NCBI RefSeq assembly: GCF_001983995.1
Contig: NZ_CP019450.1
Span: forward strand, 3,162,001 to 3,226,000
From: Halioglobus japonicus
Lineage (GTDB): Bacteria > Pseudomonadota > Gammaproteobacteria > Pseudomonadales > Halieaceae
Length of the DNA: 64,000 bases
Reading direction: 5' to 3'
The position numbers and the translations under genes are program-made. This document shows positions 1 through 9,342 of the stretch, piece by piece. Under the pieces are notes generated by a model. It had not been told where the DNA came from, ran no database searches, and worked only from the letters and a program-made list of their open reading frames with translations. The number at the start of each line of letters is the position of its first letter. Position 1 is the stretch's first letter.

Positions 1-734
1 ACCCCCTCTTTCAGCAGATCCACAGTACCCGCTGCGGAGAAGTGCATATCGCCGCGCAGCTCTGCCCACATTTCCCCCACCGGGCGCTCCTCACCGAGGG
101 TTTCGCGCCAGGGATTGGCCGGCAAGGTGCCGCGACGGGTCAGCTGTTCGAAAATCAGCCCGGTGATAATGCCAATGACCAGTGACAAGCCGATAAAGAG
201 CAAGGTCCAGCCGACACCGATCAGACCAAACAGAATCAGCGTCAGGGAGAAGGAGTTCCAGGGGCTGGCCAGCAGAAAGGCCATTACCTGGCCGGTGCTG
301 GCGCCTCGTTCGTAGAGTTTCATGCCGACAGCGAGAATGCCGTGGCTGCACAGATCTAGAAAGACGCCCGCCAGGGTGGCCCGGAATAATCCGCGAACAC
401 CGGTATCGCGGCCCAGCACACCCATGACCAGTTCACGGGGAATACGGCTTAGCAGACCGACAAAAATAATCCCCAGGGCGATGCCCCACCAAATGGCGTT
501 AAATAGTTCGAAAACACCGCCACTGAAGACGCCGATCACACTGCTGTGGTCGTGGGGATTAAACGCACCCCAGACGTAGGCGGCTGTAACGATCGTCAGG
601 CATGCCCAGAGGAAGTAGTCGCGTCGGGCAGGCGCCTCACAGCAGGGGTCAACGGCCTCCGTCGCCGGGCTATTCACGTCAGGGTTGTCCGAGGCGCTGC
701 CGCAGCAGCTGTCGTGCTCTGCATGGGTGCTCAT
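1..734 (-). CDS. Permease (DUF318/ArsP-like), truncated by the window edge
   Basis: The reading frame opens at the ATG at 734 and runs off the left edge without a stop, showing 244 residues. The N-terminus is hydrophilic and has two Cys pairs (SCCGS near residue 10, DPCCEA near residue 29). Several hydrophobic segments follow, with family-like stretches such as LFNAIWWGIALG, LSRIPRELV and LLASPWNSFSLT. This matches the polytopic permease family that includes ArsP/YraQ; the substrate cannot be read from the sequence. Its start overlaps the stop of the CueR-like regulator in ATGA, so the two are translationally coupled and share the MerR-type promoter upstream. Metal or metalloid export is an inference from that regulator and the Cys pairs. 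Confidence 0.8.
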   Translation of the reverse strand, partial: MSTHAEHDSCCGSASDNPDVNSPATEAVDPCCEAPARRDYFLWACLTIVTAAYVWGAFNPHDHSSVIGVFSGGVFELFNAIWWGIALGIIFVGLLSRIPRELVMGVLGRDTGVRGLFRATLAGVFLDLCSHGILAVGMKLYERGASTGQVMAFLLASPWNSFSLTLILFGLIGVGWTLLFIGLSLVIGIITGLIFEQLTRRGTLPANPWRETLGEERPVGEMWAELRGDMHFSAAGTVDLLKEG

Positions 735-1132
735 ACCGTAGCCTCCCCGCTAGCCAGGTCGTCGAGAATGGCACAGTCGGGGCCTGCATCGCCCTGGCAG
801 CGCGCGGCCAGCCCCTCCAGGACCTCCTGCATCGCCTGCAGGCGAGCAATGCGCTCCTGTAACTGGGCGCTCTTTTCCAGCACCAGCGCCTTGGCGTGAC
901 GGCTCTGGCGACCGCTGTCGCGATGCAAGTTCAGCAGTTCCCGGCACTCATCGAGGTTAAAGCCTACATCACGAGCCCGGGCCAGGAACTTGAGTTCTTC
1001 CACTGCAGCGGGCTCGTAGTGGCGATAGCCATTTTCACCGCGCAGTGCGGGGGCAATAATGCCAATATTTTCGTAGTAGCGAATCGTCTTGCTGGACAGC
1101 CCGCTGCGGCGGGCGGCTTCTGAAATCTTCAT
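731..1132 (-). CDS. cueR: MerR-family metal-responsive regulator, CueR-like
   Basis: 133-residue MerR protein. The N-terminal winged helix begins MKISEAARRSGLSSKTIRYY, and a dimerisation coiled coil follows. The C-terminal metal loop contains CQGDAGPDCAIL, the two-cysteine arrangement typical of Cu(I)/Ag(I)/Au(I) sensors of the CueR group. A Ser in the RQSRHAK segment matches the Ser that CueR has where Hg/Zn sensors use Cys. The only partner gene downstream on this strand within the window is a permease, not the usual CopA ATPase, though more genes may lie beyond the edge. It very likely controls its own operon through the 19-bp-spaced promoter at 1158-1188. Specificity for monovalent coinage metals is inferred from the loop. 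Confidence 0.85.
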   Translation of the reverse strand: MKISEAARRSGLSSKTIRYYENIGIIAPALRGENGYRHYEPAAVEELKFLARARDVGFNLDECRELLNLHRDSGRQSRHAKALVLEKSAQLQERIARLQAMQEVLEGLAARCQGDAGPDCAILDDLASGEATV

Positions 1133-1157
1133 CGGTATGACCTCTCATTCAGGCCCC

Positions 1158-1188
1158 AATCTAAACCTTCCAGCAACTGGAAGGTCAA
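1158..1188 (-). promoter_or_regulatory. MerR/CueR-type promoter with dyad operator
   Basis: On the minus strand a -35 TTGACC (1183-1188) and a -10 TAGATT (1158-1163) are separated by 19 bp, the over-long spacer typical of MerR-activated promoters. The spacer holds the dyad ACCTTCC-N7-GGAAGGT (1165-1185), close to what I recall of the E. coli copA CueR operator. It reads toward cueR and the permease. Confidence 0.88.
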
Positions 1189-1312
1189 GAAACTTTAGAT
1201 TCTTACAACCCCAGGGGGTTATTCGCTGGATTACTGAGAAGTAGGAACATTACAATCGTTGCCAACTATTATTGGCGCGCAAGGCGCGCGCCATCCATTA
1301 CGGGAATATTCG

Positions 1313-2626
1313 ATGTCAGCAGTTATCTACCCAACCACGAACCTCACGGCGACCGAGCAGCTCAATTTTGATCGCGGTGAAGGTGTGTATGTCTATGACA
1401 AAAATGGCAAGCAGTACCTCGAAGGTATGGCGGGGCTTTGGTGCACCGGGCTCGGTTACGGCAACCAGGAGCTCATTGATACGATCAGCGCGCAGTTGAG
1501 CAAGCTATCATTCGCCCATAACTTTGGCGGCAAAACACACCAGCCAGTTATCGACCTGGCCGACAAGCTGGCCGGCATGGTACCGGTAGAAAATGCCAAG
1601 GTATTTTTCGGCCACTCCGGTTCGGACGCTAACGACAGCCATATCAAAATGCTGCGCTACTACTTCAATGCCATCGGCAAGCCTGAGAAGCGCAAAATCA
1701 TTACCCGCGAGCGGGCCTACCACGGCGTTACCGTGGCTGCCGGTTCACTGACCAGCCTGCCCGCCAACCTCGCGCACTTCGATGCGCCGCTGGAGGCGCT
1801 GGGCATTCTACGCACCGACGCTCCGCACTTTTATCGCGGTGTACAGGGCGACGAATGTGCCGCTGAGTACGGCACCCGCCTGGCCAACAACCTCGAGGAA
1901 CTGATTCTGCGCGAAGGTCCGGACACCATCGCCGCCTTTATCGCCGAGCCGATTACCGGCGCCAGCGGTGTGATTGTTCCGCCCCCGGGCTACTACGAGA
2001 AGATCCAGGCGGTACTCAACAAGTACGACATCCTGTTCTGGGCTGATGAGGTTATCACCGGCTTTGGCCGCACCGGCAACCTGTTCGGCTGTGACACCAT
2101 GAACATTCAGAACCCGGCCATGATGACGTTTGCCAAGCAGCTGTCATCCGCATACATCCCCATCGGGGCCTCGGTAATTCGCGGCGACATGTACGAGCCC
2201 ATGGTCGAGGCGAGCAACGAGGTGGGTATCTTTGGCCACGGCTTCACCTATTCTGGCCACCCGGTAGGTTGCGCCGCGGCACTGAAAACCCTGGAAATCT
2301 ACGAGCGCGATGGTCTGTACGACAACGCGCGTGACGTCGGTGAATACCTGCAGCTGAAGATGTCCATGCTGGCGCGTTTTGACCAGGTGGGCGAAGTGCG
2401 CGGTGAAGGTCTGCTGGGTGCCATAGAACTGGTGGAAGATCGCGCCAGCAGAGCGCCGGCAACCGACCTGGCCAAGCGCGTGACCAAAGCCTGCCAAGAC
2501 AATGGACTGATTGTCCGCAACGTGGCGGGTAATGCGATCGCTGTCTGCCCTCCCCTGATCATTACCAACGAACAGGTGGATGAGCTGGTCGACAAGCTCA
2601 CCATGTCGCTGGAGCAGTGCCTGTAA
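1313..2626 (+). CDS. Class III PLP-dependent aminotransferase
   Basis: 437 residues from the ATG at 1313. An in-frame upstream start at 1259 would add 18 residues with no family likeness. Fold-type I, class III features are visible: SGSDANDSHIKM near residue 105, the PLP Asp motif WADEVITGFGRTG near residue 245, and the probable Schiff-base Lys in FAKQLSSAYIP near residue 273. The overall pattern resembles omega-amino-acid, putrescine or beta-alanine:pyruvate transaminases that move an amino group from an amine to pyruvate. The exact substrate cannot be assigned. It stands alone, convergent with recJ. No amine-catabolism partner is present nearby to narrow the function. Confidence 0.85.
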   Translation: MSAVIYPTTNLTATEQLNFDRGEGVYVYDKNGKQYLEGMAGLWCTGLGYGNQELIDTISAQLSKLSFAHNFGGKTHQPVIDLADKLAGMVPVENAKVFFGHSGSDANDSHIKMLRYYFNAIGKPEKRKIITRERAYHGVTVAAGSLTSLPANLAHFDAPLEALGILRTDAPHFYRGVQGDECAAEYGTRLANNLEELILREGPDTIAAFIAEPITGASGVIVPPPGYYEKIQAVLNKYDILFWADEVITGFGRTGNLFGCDTMNIQNPAMMTFAKQLSSAYIPIGASVIRGDMYEPMVEASNEVGIFGHGFTYSGHPVGCAAALKTLEIYERDGLYDNARDVGEYLQLKMSMLARFDQVGEVRGEGLLGAIELVEDRASRAPATDLAKRVTKACQDNGLIVRNVAGNAIAVCPPLIITNEQVDELVDKLTMSLEQCL

Positions 2627-2653
2627 CAGAGGCCCTCTTGGGGCGCTCCGGGC

Positions 2654-4387
2654 TTAGGACTGGAGCGCCTCGATGTAGTCCACCATGAGCTGGACGCTTT
2701 TACGCCCCCGAAACTCATTCACATCAAGGCGGTAGGCCAGGCGTACGTCCTGGACCGTCTCGTCGGGCCATGTGTCCAGATCAATATTGAAAGCAATGGC
2801 GTCGATCAGTTGCGCGCTGCCAGCGGGTGACAGCACCAACTTGAGATGTTTCTCGCCCACCAAACGCTGATGCACGATACGAAACTCTCCATCGAATACG
2901 GGTTCTGGAAAGTGCTGGCCCCAGGGCCCGGCGTAACGCAGCACCTCGGCGAGCGTGAGGTCGAAATCATCCCGCTGTAACTCGCCATCGGATTCGATCA
3001 CTGCCTGCAAGTGCACATCCTCGGCGTGGCGCTCCACTTCTGCCACGAACGCCGCATTAAACGCCTCATACGCGTCCGCTGGAATCGTCAGGCCCGCTGC
3101 CATGGCATGGCCGCCGAACTTGAGAATCATGCCCGGATGACGGGTGGCAACAGCGTCGAGAATATCGCGAATATGAATGCCGGCGATGGAGCGGGCCGAG
3201 CCCTTGATTTCACCGGCATCGCCATTGGCAAAGGCAATGGTAGGCCGGTGCAGGCGATCTTTGATACGGGATGCGAGGATACCAATCACGCCCTGGTGCC
3301 AGTCGCCCTGGTACAGGGTCATAGCCACAGGCACGCCCTCCTCTGCCAACGGCAGGCTATCGAGAAAGGCGAGGGCCTGGTCCTGCATATCCTGTTCGAT
3401 AAGGCGGCGATCCTGGTTTTTCTGGTGCAGTTCCGCCGCCAGCCGGCGGGCACCGGCCTGCTCCTGCTGCAGCAGGCATTCAATACCCACGGAAATATCA
3501 TCCAGGCGACCGGCGGCATTAATGCGCGGTCCCACGGCAAATCCCAGATCCGACGCTACCACCGAATGGAGATTGCGTCCCGCCACTTCCAGTAAGGCGA
3601 GAATACCGGCACGAGCGTGTCCGGTACGAATGCGCTGCAGTCCGGCAGCCACGAGAATACGGTTGTTCTGGTCCAGGGGCACGACGTCTGCCACGGTACC
3701 CAGAGACACAAGGTCAGTAAGGCGCCCCAGGTTGGGTTCTTTGCGCTGGTCAAACCAATCGCGCTTGCGCAGCTCTGCACGCAGCGCCAGCATGATGTAA
3801 AAGATGACCCCGACGCCGGCAAGGTTCTTACTGGGGAAATCGCAGCCGGGCTGATTGGGATTCACGATGACATCTGCGTTGGGCAATTCGCTGCCGGCCA
3901 GATGGTGATCGGTGATCAACGTCTTAACGCCCGCCTCTCGGCAGGCAGCGACACCATCGATACTGGAGATGCCGTTGTCGACCGTAATAATCAGGTCCGG
4001 CTTGTCACCGCGCAGGGCCAGCTCGACGATCTGCCGGCTCAGGCCATAGCCATATTCGAATCGGTTCGGCACCAGGTACGTCACCTCGGCCGCCCCGAAT
4101 TCGCGCAGCGCAGTGAGCGCCAGCGCAGTGCTGGTAGCGCCATCGGCGTCGTAGTCGCCCACCACCAGAATACGCTCACCGCGCTCCAGGCTATCGGCTA
4201 ACAAAGAAGCAGCGGTATCTGCGTGGGTCAGTTGTGTAGGGGGAATGAGCCGCGCCAGATCGAGCTCGAGCTCAGCCGCTTCGGCGACGCCCCTGCCCCG
4301 ATAGACCCGGGACAGGATAGGGTGCAGGCCGGTGGCCTGCAGTTCGGTAGATTCGCCCGGCTCGCGCCGGCGGATGACCTTATCCAC
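2654..4387 (-). CDS. recJ: Single-stranded-DNA-specific 5'-3' exonuclease RecJ
   Basis: 577 residues, the normal RecJ length, from a GTG start at 4387, 7 bases after the thrC stop. DHH-family motifs are visible in order: VVGDYDADGATSTA near residue 75, TVDNGISS near 137, LITDHHLAGSELP near 157, and the DHHA1-like FGGHAMAAGLTI near 427. RecJ is an Mn/Mg-dependent 5'-3' ssDNA exonuclease in RecF-pathway recombination, base-excision and mismatch repair. Its position downstream of thrC in the xerD-dsbC-hom-thrC-recJ run is familiar from Pseudomonas-like genomes and supports the call. All catalytic segments appear intact. Confidence 0.96.
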   Translation of the reverse strand: MDKVIRRREPGESTELQATGLHPILSRVYRGRGVAEAAELELDLARLIPPTQLTHADTAASLLADSLERGERILVVGDYDADGATSTALALTALREFGAAEVTYLVPNRFEYGYGLSRQIVELALRGDKPDLIITVDNGISSIDGVAACREAGVKTLITDHHLAGSELPNADVIVNPNQPGCDFPSKNLAGVGVIFYIMLALRAELRKRDWFDQRKEPNLGRLTDLVSLGTVADVVPLDQNNRILVAAGLQRIRTGHARAGILALLEVAGRNLHSVVASDLGFAVGPRINAAGRLDDISVGIECLLQQEQAGARRLAAELHQKNQDRRLIEQDMQDQALAFLDSLPLAEEGVPVAMTLYQGDWHQGVIGILASRIKDRLHRPTIAFANGDAGEIKGSARSIAGIHIRDILDAVATRHPGMILKFGGHAMAAGLTIPADAYEAFNAAFVAEVERHAEDVHLQAVIESDGELQRDDFDLTLAEVLRYAGPWGQHFPEPVFDGEFRIVHQRLVGEKHLKLVLSPAGSAQLIDAIAFNIDLDTWPDETVQDVRLAYRLDVNEFRGRKSVQLMVDYIEALQS

Positions 4388-4394
4388 GCCCGGC

Positions 4395-5792
4395 TCAGGC
4401 GTTCAGGTTATCCGCCATAAAGGCCTGTACGGACCCGAGTTCATTGGGCAGCACTTCACAGCGTTCAGGACGGTCGAAGAGGTCGCGCAAGTGGTGCGGC
4501 AGCGTTGGCTCCTCGCCCAGGCCCGCCTCGGCAACAGCGCCGGGGAACTTGGCAGGATGTGCAGTTGCCAGGGTAACGACAGGCACACTGGCAGGCACGC
4601 CTGCTTCCAGAGCTGCCTTCACGCCAATGGCACTGTGCGGATCCAGCATGTATTCACAGCGATCCCATGTCGCTGCCATTTGCGCACAGGTCTCTTCATC
4701 GCTCACACACTGGCTGGAGAACAACTCGCGTGCTGCTCCCATCGCGTCCTCAGAGAAATGAATGTCGCCATTGTCGAAGTCGCTCATGAGCTGCGCAATC
4801 GCTGCGCCATCGCGCTGGTACAGATCGAACAACAGGCGCTCGAAGTTGCTGGACACGGTAATGTCCATGCTCGGCGACAACGAGTGTTCCAGGGGCTGAC
4901 GGCCGTAGCTGCCGCTGGTCATTATCCGGTGCAATACGTCGTTGCGGTTGGTCGCAATAATGAGACGCTCCACAGGCAGGCCCATTTTATGCGCCAGATA
5001 GCCCGCAAAGATGTCCCCGAAATTACCGGTGGGCACCGAGAACGCGACTTTACGCGCAGGTGCGCCAAGGGCGACTGCGGCATAAAAGTAGTAAACGATC
5101 TGGGCCATGATGCGCGCCCAGTTAATGGAGTTCACCGCCACCAGGCTGCGATCGGAAGGCAGAAAGCTGCGATCGTTAAAGCTGGCTTTCACCATGGCCT
5201 GGCAATCGTCGAAGTTACCCTGCACCGCCAGGTTGTGGATATTGTCGCCCACTACCGTAGTCATCTGCTTACGCTGAACGTCGGAGACGCGCTCGTGCGG
5301 ATGCAGAATGAAAATATCGATATTCTTGCAGCGCTTGCAGCCCTCGATAGCGGCCGAGCCGGTATCGCCAGACGTGGCGCCCATGATCACAACCTTCTGG
5401 TGCTTGCGCTCCAGCACGTAATCGAGCAGGCGGCCCAGCAACTGCAATGCGAAGTCTTTGAACGCCAGTGTGGGACCGTGGAACAGTTCCAAAACCCACT
5501 GGTTGCTGTCGATCTGCACCATTGGCGCGACCGCTTCGTGACGAAACTCTGCGTAGGTTTCCTCGAGAATGGCTTTGAGATCCGCCTCAGGAATACAGTC
5601 ATCAACAAACGGCGTGATAATTTTTTGCGCGAGCTGCGCGTAGTTCATGCCGGCCATAGCCGCAATTTCGGCTTCGCTGAATGTAGGCAGCGTTTCGGGC
5701 ACGTACAGGCCGCCATCAGACGCCAGGCCTGTCAGGAGAACTTCTTCAAAATTTAGAGCCGGGGCCTGGCCACGGGTGCTGATGTACTTCAC
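4395..5792 (-). CDS. thrC: Threonine synthase
   Basis: 465 residues from the GTG at 5792, chosen because a GAGGAAC ribosome site precedes it and the product then begins MKYISTRG, as in the family. A longer frame to 5825 would overlap hom. Visible motifs are LTGLASDGGLYVPE near residue 19, the PLP-lysine segment PTLAFKDFALQLLG near 105, and IMGATSGDTGSAA near 140. It converts O-phospho-homoserine to threonine, the last step of threonine synthesis. It lies 10 bases after hom and is followed within 7 bases by recJ, so the three are probably cotranscribed. Length matches the bacterial long-form (ThrC type 2) enzymes. Confidence 0.96.
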   Translation of the reverse strand: MKYISTRGQAPALNFEEVLLTGLASDGGLYVPETLPTFSEAEIAAMAGMNYAQLAQKIITPFVDDCIPEADLKAILEETYAEFRHEAVAPMVQIDSNQWVLELFHGPTLAFKDFALQLLGRLLDYVLERKHQKVVIMGATSGDTGSAAIEGCKRCKNIDIFILHPHERVSDVQRKQMTTVVGDNIHNLAVQGNFDDCQAMVKASFNDRSFLPSDRSLVAVNSINWARIMAQIVYYFYAAVALGAPARKVAFSVPTGNFGDIFAGYLAHKMGLPVERLIIATNRNDVLHRIMTSGSYGRQPLEHSLSPSMDITVSSNFERLLFDLYQRDGAAIAQLMSDFDNGDIHFSEDAMGAARELFSSQCVSDEETCAQMAATWDRCEYMLDPHSAIGVKAALEAGVPASVPVVTLATAHPAKFPGAVAEAGLGEEPTLPHHLRDLFDRPERCEVLPNELGSVQAFMADNLNA

Positions 5793-5802
5793 GTTTTGTT
5801 CC

Positions 5803-7113
5803 TCAACCGTCCAGCGCTTCGACACGAATGCGCGTGACTTCTCCTGAAATTGTATCCAGACCTTCTATCGATGCTACCGCCCTATCGACATTGCCCTGCA
5901 CGGCCTTGTTGGTGAGCAGGATGAGCGGTACGCGGGTTTCACCCGCGGCCGGCGCTTTCTGAATCAACGCCTCGATGCTAATGCCCTGGTCACTGAATAT
6001 GCTGGCGATCTGCGAGAGTACGCCGGGCTTGTCTTCGGCCTCCATACGCAGGTACCACGCGGTGCTGACACGCTCCATGGGTACGATAGGCAGATCCTGC
6101 AAGGCATCGGTTGCAAAGCCCAGGGCGGGTACGCGGCACTGCTGACCCGCACCCAACTCACGCGCAAGATCGACGATATCTGCCACTACTGCTGATGCCG
6201 TAGGCTCTGCCCCGGCGCCAGCGCCGTAGTACAGCGTTGGACCCACCGCATCACCTTCTACGAGCACAGCATTCTTCACACCGTTGACGTTGGCGAGCAG
6301 GCGCGACTCCGGAATCAATGTGGGATGAACACGCAGTTCCACGCCTTCATCACTTTGCTTGGCAACACCCAGGTGCTTGATCCGATAGCCGAGCTCTTCA
6401 GCGTACTCCACATCCTGCGTGGTAAGACGGGTAATGCCCTCGGCATACACTGAGGAGAACTGCAGCGGCATGCCGAACGCCAGCGATGCGAGAATCACCA
6501 GCTTGTGAGCGGCATCAATACCTTCCACATCAAATGTGGGATCGGCCTCCGCGTAACCCAGTGCCTGCGCCTCGGCCAGCACATCGGCGAAATCACGGCC
6601 CTTCTCGCGCATCTCGCTGAGGATAAAGTTGCCGGTGCCGTTGATAATGCCCGCCAGCCATTCAATCCGGTTGCCGGCCAGGCCTTCGCGCAACGCCTTG
6701 ATAATAGGGATACCGCCGGCCACGGCGGCTTCGTAGCGAATCACCACATTGTTCTGTTCGGCCAGCGCAAACAACTCGTTACCGAATTCAGCAATGAGCG
6801 CCTTGTTGGCAGTCACAACATGCTTGCCGTTCGTAAGCGCTTCAGTCACCAGGTCACGAGCTACCGTCGTACCGCCAATCAGTTCGACCAGCACATCGAC
6901 TTCCGGGTCGCGAGCCACCTCGAAAATATCTCGGGTAACACGTGTATCCCCAAGATCACAGGCCGGGTTATCGCGACGCGCACCCACCACGGTAATCTCC
7001 AACTCGCCTTGGGCGCGGGCATTAATGGCCTGCGCGTTACGAGTGAGGACGTTAAACGTGCCGCTTCCCACGGTGCCCAGGCCGCAAATTCCGACCTTTA
7101 CTGGCTTGCTCAT
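5803..7113 (-). CDS. hom: Homoserine dehydrogenase (monofunctional, with ACT domain)
   Basis: 436 residues from the ATG at 7113 (MSKPVKVGICGLG); the open frame extends 16 codons further without family likeness. It has an N-terminal Rossmann fold (GICGLGTVGSG near residue 7), the central substrate domain (AGIINGTGNFILSEM near 167, EADPTFDVEGIDAAHK near 205), and a C-terminal ACT regulatory domain from about residue 350 (DKPGVLSQIASIFSD). The enzyme reduces aspartate semialdehyde to homoserine with NAD(P)H and is normally feedback-inhibited by threonine through the ACT domain. It is not fused to aspartokinase. It lies between alaC and thrC on the same strand. Confidence 0.96.
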   Translation of the reverse strand: MSKPVKVGICGLGTVGSGTFNVLTRNAQAINARAQGELEITVVGARRDNPACDLGDTRVTRDIFEVARDPEVDVLVELIGGTTVARDLVTEALTNGKHVVTANKALIAEFGNELFALAEQNNVVIRYEAAVAGGIPIIKALREGLAGNRIEWLAGIINGTGNFILSEMREKGRDFADVLAEAQALGYAEADPTFDVEGIDAAHKLVILASLAFGMPLQFSSVYAEGITRLTTQDVEYAEELGYRIKHLGVAKQSDEGVELRVHPTLIPESRLLANVNGVKNAVLVEGDAVGPTLYYGAGAGAEPTASAVVADIVDLARELGAGQQCRVPALGFATDALQDLPIVPMERVSTAWYLRMEAEDKPGVLSQIASIFSDQGISIEALIQKAPAAGETRVPLILLTNKAVQGNVDRAVASIEGLDTISGEVTRIRVEALDG

Positions 7114-7144
7114 ACTGTTGCTATCTCCAGCGCTGCGGCTCGCC

Positions 7145-8335
7145 TCAGGCGAAACCATCATTTTTAAACATACGTTTGATATTGCGAATCGCCTGACGCG
7201 TACGGTGTTCGTTTTCGATCAGACCGAACCGCACATAGCCCTCGCCATACTCGCCGAATCCCACGCCGGGCGAGACCGCCACTTTGGCTTCTTGCAGCAG
7301 CTTTTTACTGAACTCGATGGAGTCGTAGTCGCTGTAACACTCGGGAATTTTCGCCCACACGAACATGGTGGCCCGCGGCGGCGTGACCGCCCAACCAACG
7401 GCGTTCAGGCCTTCACACAGCACGTCGCGGCGCGACTTGTACATGGCGTTGATTTCACTCACGCAGGTCTGGTCACCTTCCAGTGCCGCGATGGCCGCCA
7501 CCTGAATCGGTGTGAACATGCCGTAATCGAGGTACGACTTCATCCGCGCCAACGCACCCACCAGGGTTTTGTTGCCGCAACAGAAGCCCACACGCCAACC
7601 CGGCATGTTGTAGCTCTTGGACATGCTGTAAAACTCCACGGCGATATCCATGGCGCCCTCTACCTGCAGAATCGACGGCGCTTCATAGCCGTCGTAGCAC
7701 AGGTCGGCGTAAGCCAGATCCTGTACCACCCAGATATTGTGTTCCTTGGCAATGGCCACCACGCGCTCGAAAAACTCCAGTTCCACGCAATAGGCCGTGG
7801 GGTTGGAGGGGAAGTTGAGCACCAGCATCTTGGGCCGTGGCCAGCTGTTGTGAATTGCCTTTTCCAGTTCATCGAAGAAATCTTCTTCGTTCATGCCCAT
7901 GGGCACGTGGCGGATATCCGCACCGGAGATCACAAAACCATAGGGGTGAATCGGGTACGAGGGATTGGGCACCAGAATCGCGTCGCCGGGGCCAGTGGTG
8001 GCCAGCGCCAGGTGTGCCAGGCCTTCTTTGGAGCCCAGGGTGACAATGGCTTCAGTTTCGGGGTCGAGCGTGACCTCGTAGCGGCGCTGGTACCAATCAC
8101 AAATCGCTTTGCGCAACCTTGGAATACCCTTGGACTGCGAATAGCGATGGGTATCGCCGCGCTGGGCGGTCTCCACCAGCTTGTCGACGATATGCTCCGG
8201 GGTCGGCTGATCGGGGTTGCCCATGCCGAAATCGATGATATCCTCGCCCGCCGCTCGCGCCTGCTGCTTCAACTCACCAATAATGTTGAACACATAGGGA
8301 GGTAGGCGTGAAATGCGCCGGAATTGTTCGTCCAC
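7145..8335 (-). CDS. alaC: Alanine transaminase (AlaC/YfdZ type)
   Basis: 396 residues from a GTG start at 8335. Class I/II aminotransferase signatures are visible: [15 protein letters not shown] near residue 36, [11 protein letters not shown] near 123, [12 protein letters not shown] near 173, and the PLP lysine in [16 protein letters not shown] near 237. The [19 protein letters not shown]-terminus matches the AlaC group, which makes alanine from pyruvate and glutamate. It sits between dsbC and hom, 31 bases before hom. An amino-acid transaminase in the threonine operon may link nitrogen flow, but that is inference. The leader upstream holds a small hairpin (8363-8380) of unknown meaning. Confidence 0.92.
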   Translation of the reverse strand: MDEQFRRISRLPPYVFNIIGELKQQARAAGEDIIDFGMGNPDQPTPEHIVDKLVETAQRGDTHRYSQSKGIPRLRKAICDWYQRRYEVTLDPETEAIVTLGSKEGLAHLALATTGPGDAILVPNPSYPIHPYGFVISGADIRHVPMGMNEEDFFDELEKAIHNSWPRPKMLVLNFPSNPTAYCVELEFFERVVAIAKEHNIWVVQDLAYADLCYDGYEAPSILQVEGAMDIAVEFYSMSKSYNMPGWRVGFCCGNKTLVGALARMKSYLDYGMFTPIQVAAIAALEGDQTCVSEINAMYKSRRDVLCEGLNAVGWAVTPPRATMFVWAKIPECYSDYDSIEFSKKLLQEAKVAVSPGVGFGEYGEGYVRFGLIENEHRTRQAIRNIKRMFKNDGFA

Positions 8336-8461
8336 GATTTCTAACTCTTACTTCGGTTATGACAGCCCAGCAAAGGGCTGGAGAACTGACAGGAAAGGGG
8401 TCAGAAACAGTACGGTTTAAGGGGGGGATGTCAACGCGGGGGATTACCAAAAACACCCGCG

Positions 8462-8498
8462 AAAAAGGAAAAACCCGCACGCAATGGCGCGCGGGTTT
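8462..8498 (-). terminator. Intrinsic terminator after dsbC
   Basis: A hairpin with arms 8471-8478 (AAACCCGC) and 8491-8498 (GCGGGTTT) is followed, on the minus strand, by TTTTTCCTTTTTC. It begins about 8 bases beyond the dsbC stop and should separate the xerD-dsbC transcript from alaC. Confidence 0.85.
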
Positions 8499-8506
8499 AG
8501 AGAAAA

Positions 8507-9256
8507 TTACTCTACACCAAGTGTCGCAAGAATCTTGTCAGCATCCTGGTAGCCGGGAATCATCTGGCCAGTGTCGGTAATAATCGCAGGGGTGCCACGC
8601 ACACCGAGCTGCTGGCCGAGCTGGTACTGCTCATCAACGGGGTTGGAATCGCACTGCTTAACCGGTACCGGCTCCTTGTTTTTCAGCGCGGTGAGAGTCT
8701 GCTGCGGGTTCTCTGCACACCAGGCGCCTACCAGCTGGCGATAGCCCGCTGAGTCGGTGCCGCCACGTGGGAAGGCCAGGTAACGCACCTGTACGCCGTG
8801 TTTGTTCAGCTCCGGCACTTCATTGTGCAGCTTCTGGCAGTAGAAACAGGTGGTATCGGTGAATACGGTGATCTCGCCTTTCACCTCTCCTTCAGGCGCA
8901 AATACAATCATGTCGGCCTCGTCCAGGGCCTCCATCTTGGCCAGGCGCTCGCCATCACGGCGCTGCTCGGTGAGGTTTACAAACTGGCCGTTATCGACCT
9001 GAAACAGGTCACCCACCAGGAAATGCTTGCCGTCAGCGGTGGCGTAAACCATGGGACCGTTATCAAACTGTACTTCGTACATGCCCTGGATATCGCTGGT
9101 GCTCACAGTGCTCACCGACAGGCCCATGGCGGGGCTGTTCATGGCGGCACTAATGCGCTCAAAGGTTTCTTTGTCCACCGGCGCGCCGGCATTGACCATA
9201 GGAGCCACGGCAATGATCAGGGTAGCCACAGCGGCCTGGTACAGTCGATTAAACAT
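8507..9256 (-). CDS. dsbC: Periplasmic disulfide isomerase DsbC
   Basis: 249 residues with a Sec signal peptide (MFNRLYQAAVATLIIAV...NAGA, cleavage near residue 23). The N-terminal dimerisation domain is followed by a thioredoxin-fold domain with active site CFYC (TDTTCFYCQKLH near residue 146) and the cis-Pro loop RGTPAI near 220. A second Cys pair (GAWCAEN, VKQCDS) matches the structural disulfide of DsbC. The enzyme reshuffles wrong disulfides in periplasmic proteins and is kept reduced by DsbD. The start has a good GAGGAAAC ribosome site. It follows xerD on the same strand, as in many gammaproteobacteria, and ends at a strong terminator. Confidence 0.95.
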   Translation of the reverse strand: MFNRLYQAAVATLIIAVAPMVNAGAPVDKETFERISAAMNSPAMGLSVSTVSTSDIQGMYEVQFDNGPMVYATADGKHFLVGDLFQVDNGQFVNLTEQRRDGERLAKMEALDEADMIVFAPEGEVKGEITVFTDTTCFYCQKLHNEVPELNKHGVQVRYLAFPRGGTDSAGYRQLVGAWCAENPQQTLTALKNKEPVPVKQCDSNPVDEQYQLGQQLGVRGTPAIITDTGQMIPGYQDADKILATLGVE

Positions 9257-9342
9257 CTTGTTTCCTCATTAATTTCGCCCCGGCCTCCCCTGGCCGGTGC
9301 ACAGTTCTCAGCTCTTTGAGCATCAGTAGCGCAATAAGTTCC

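Noticed and set aside
2642..2669. Inverted repeat GGCGCTCC/GGAGCGCC at the recJ 3' end
   Set aside because: It has no T run and lies partly in coding sequence; too weak to call a terminator.
4332..5756. 474-codon plus-strand frame
   Set aside because: Antisense to thrC; no recognisable domain.
6749..8305. 518-codon plus-strand frame
   Set aside because: It is antisense to alaC and hom, which show complete families.
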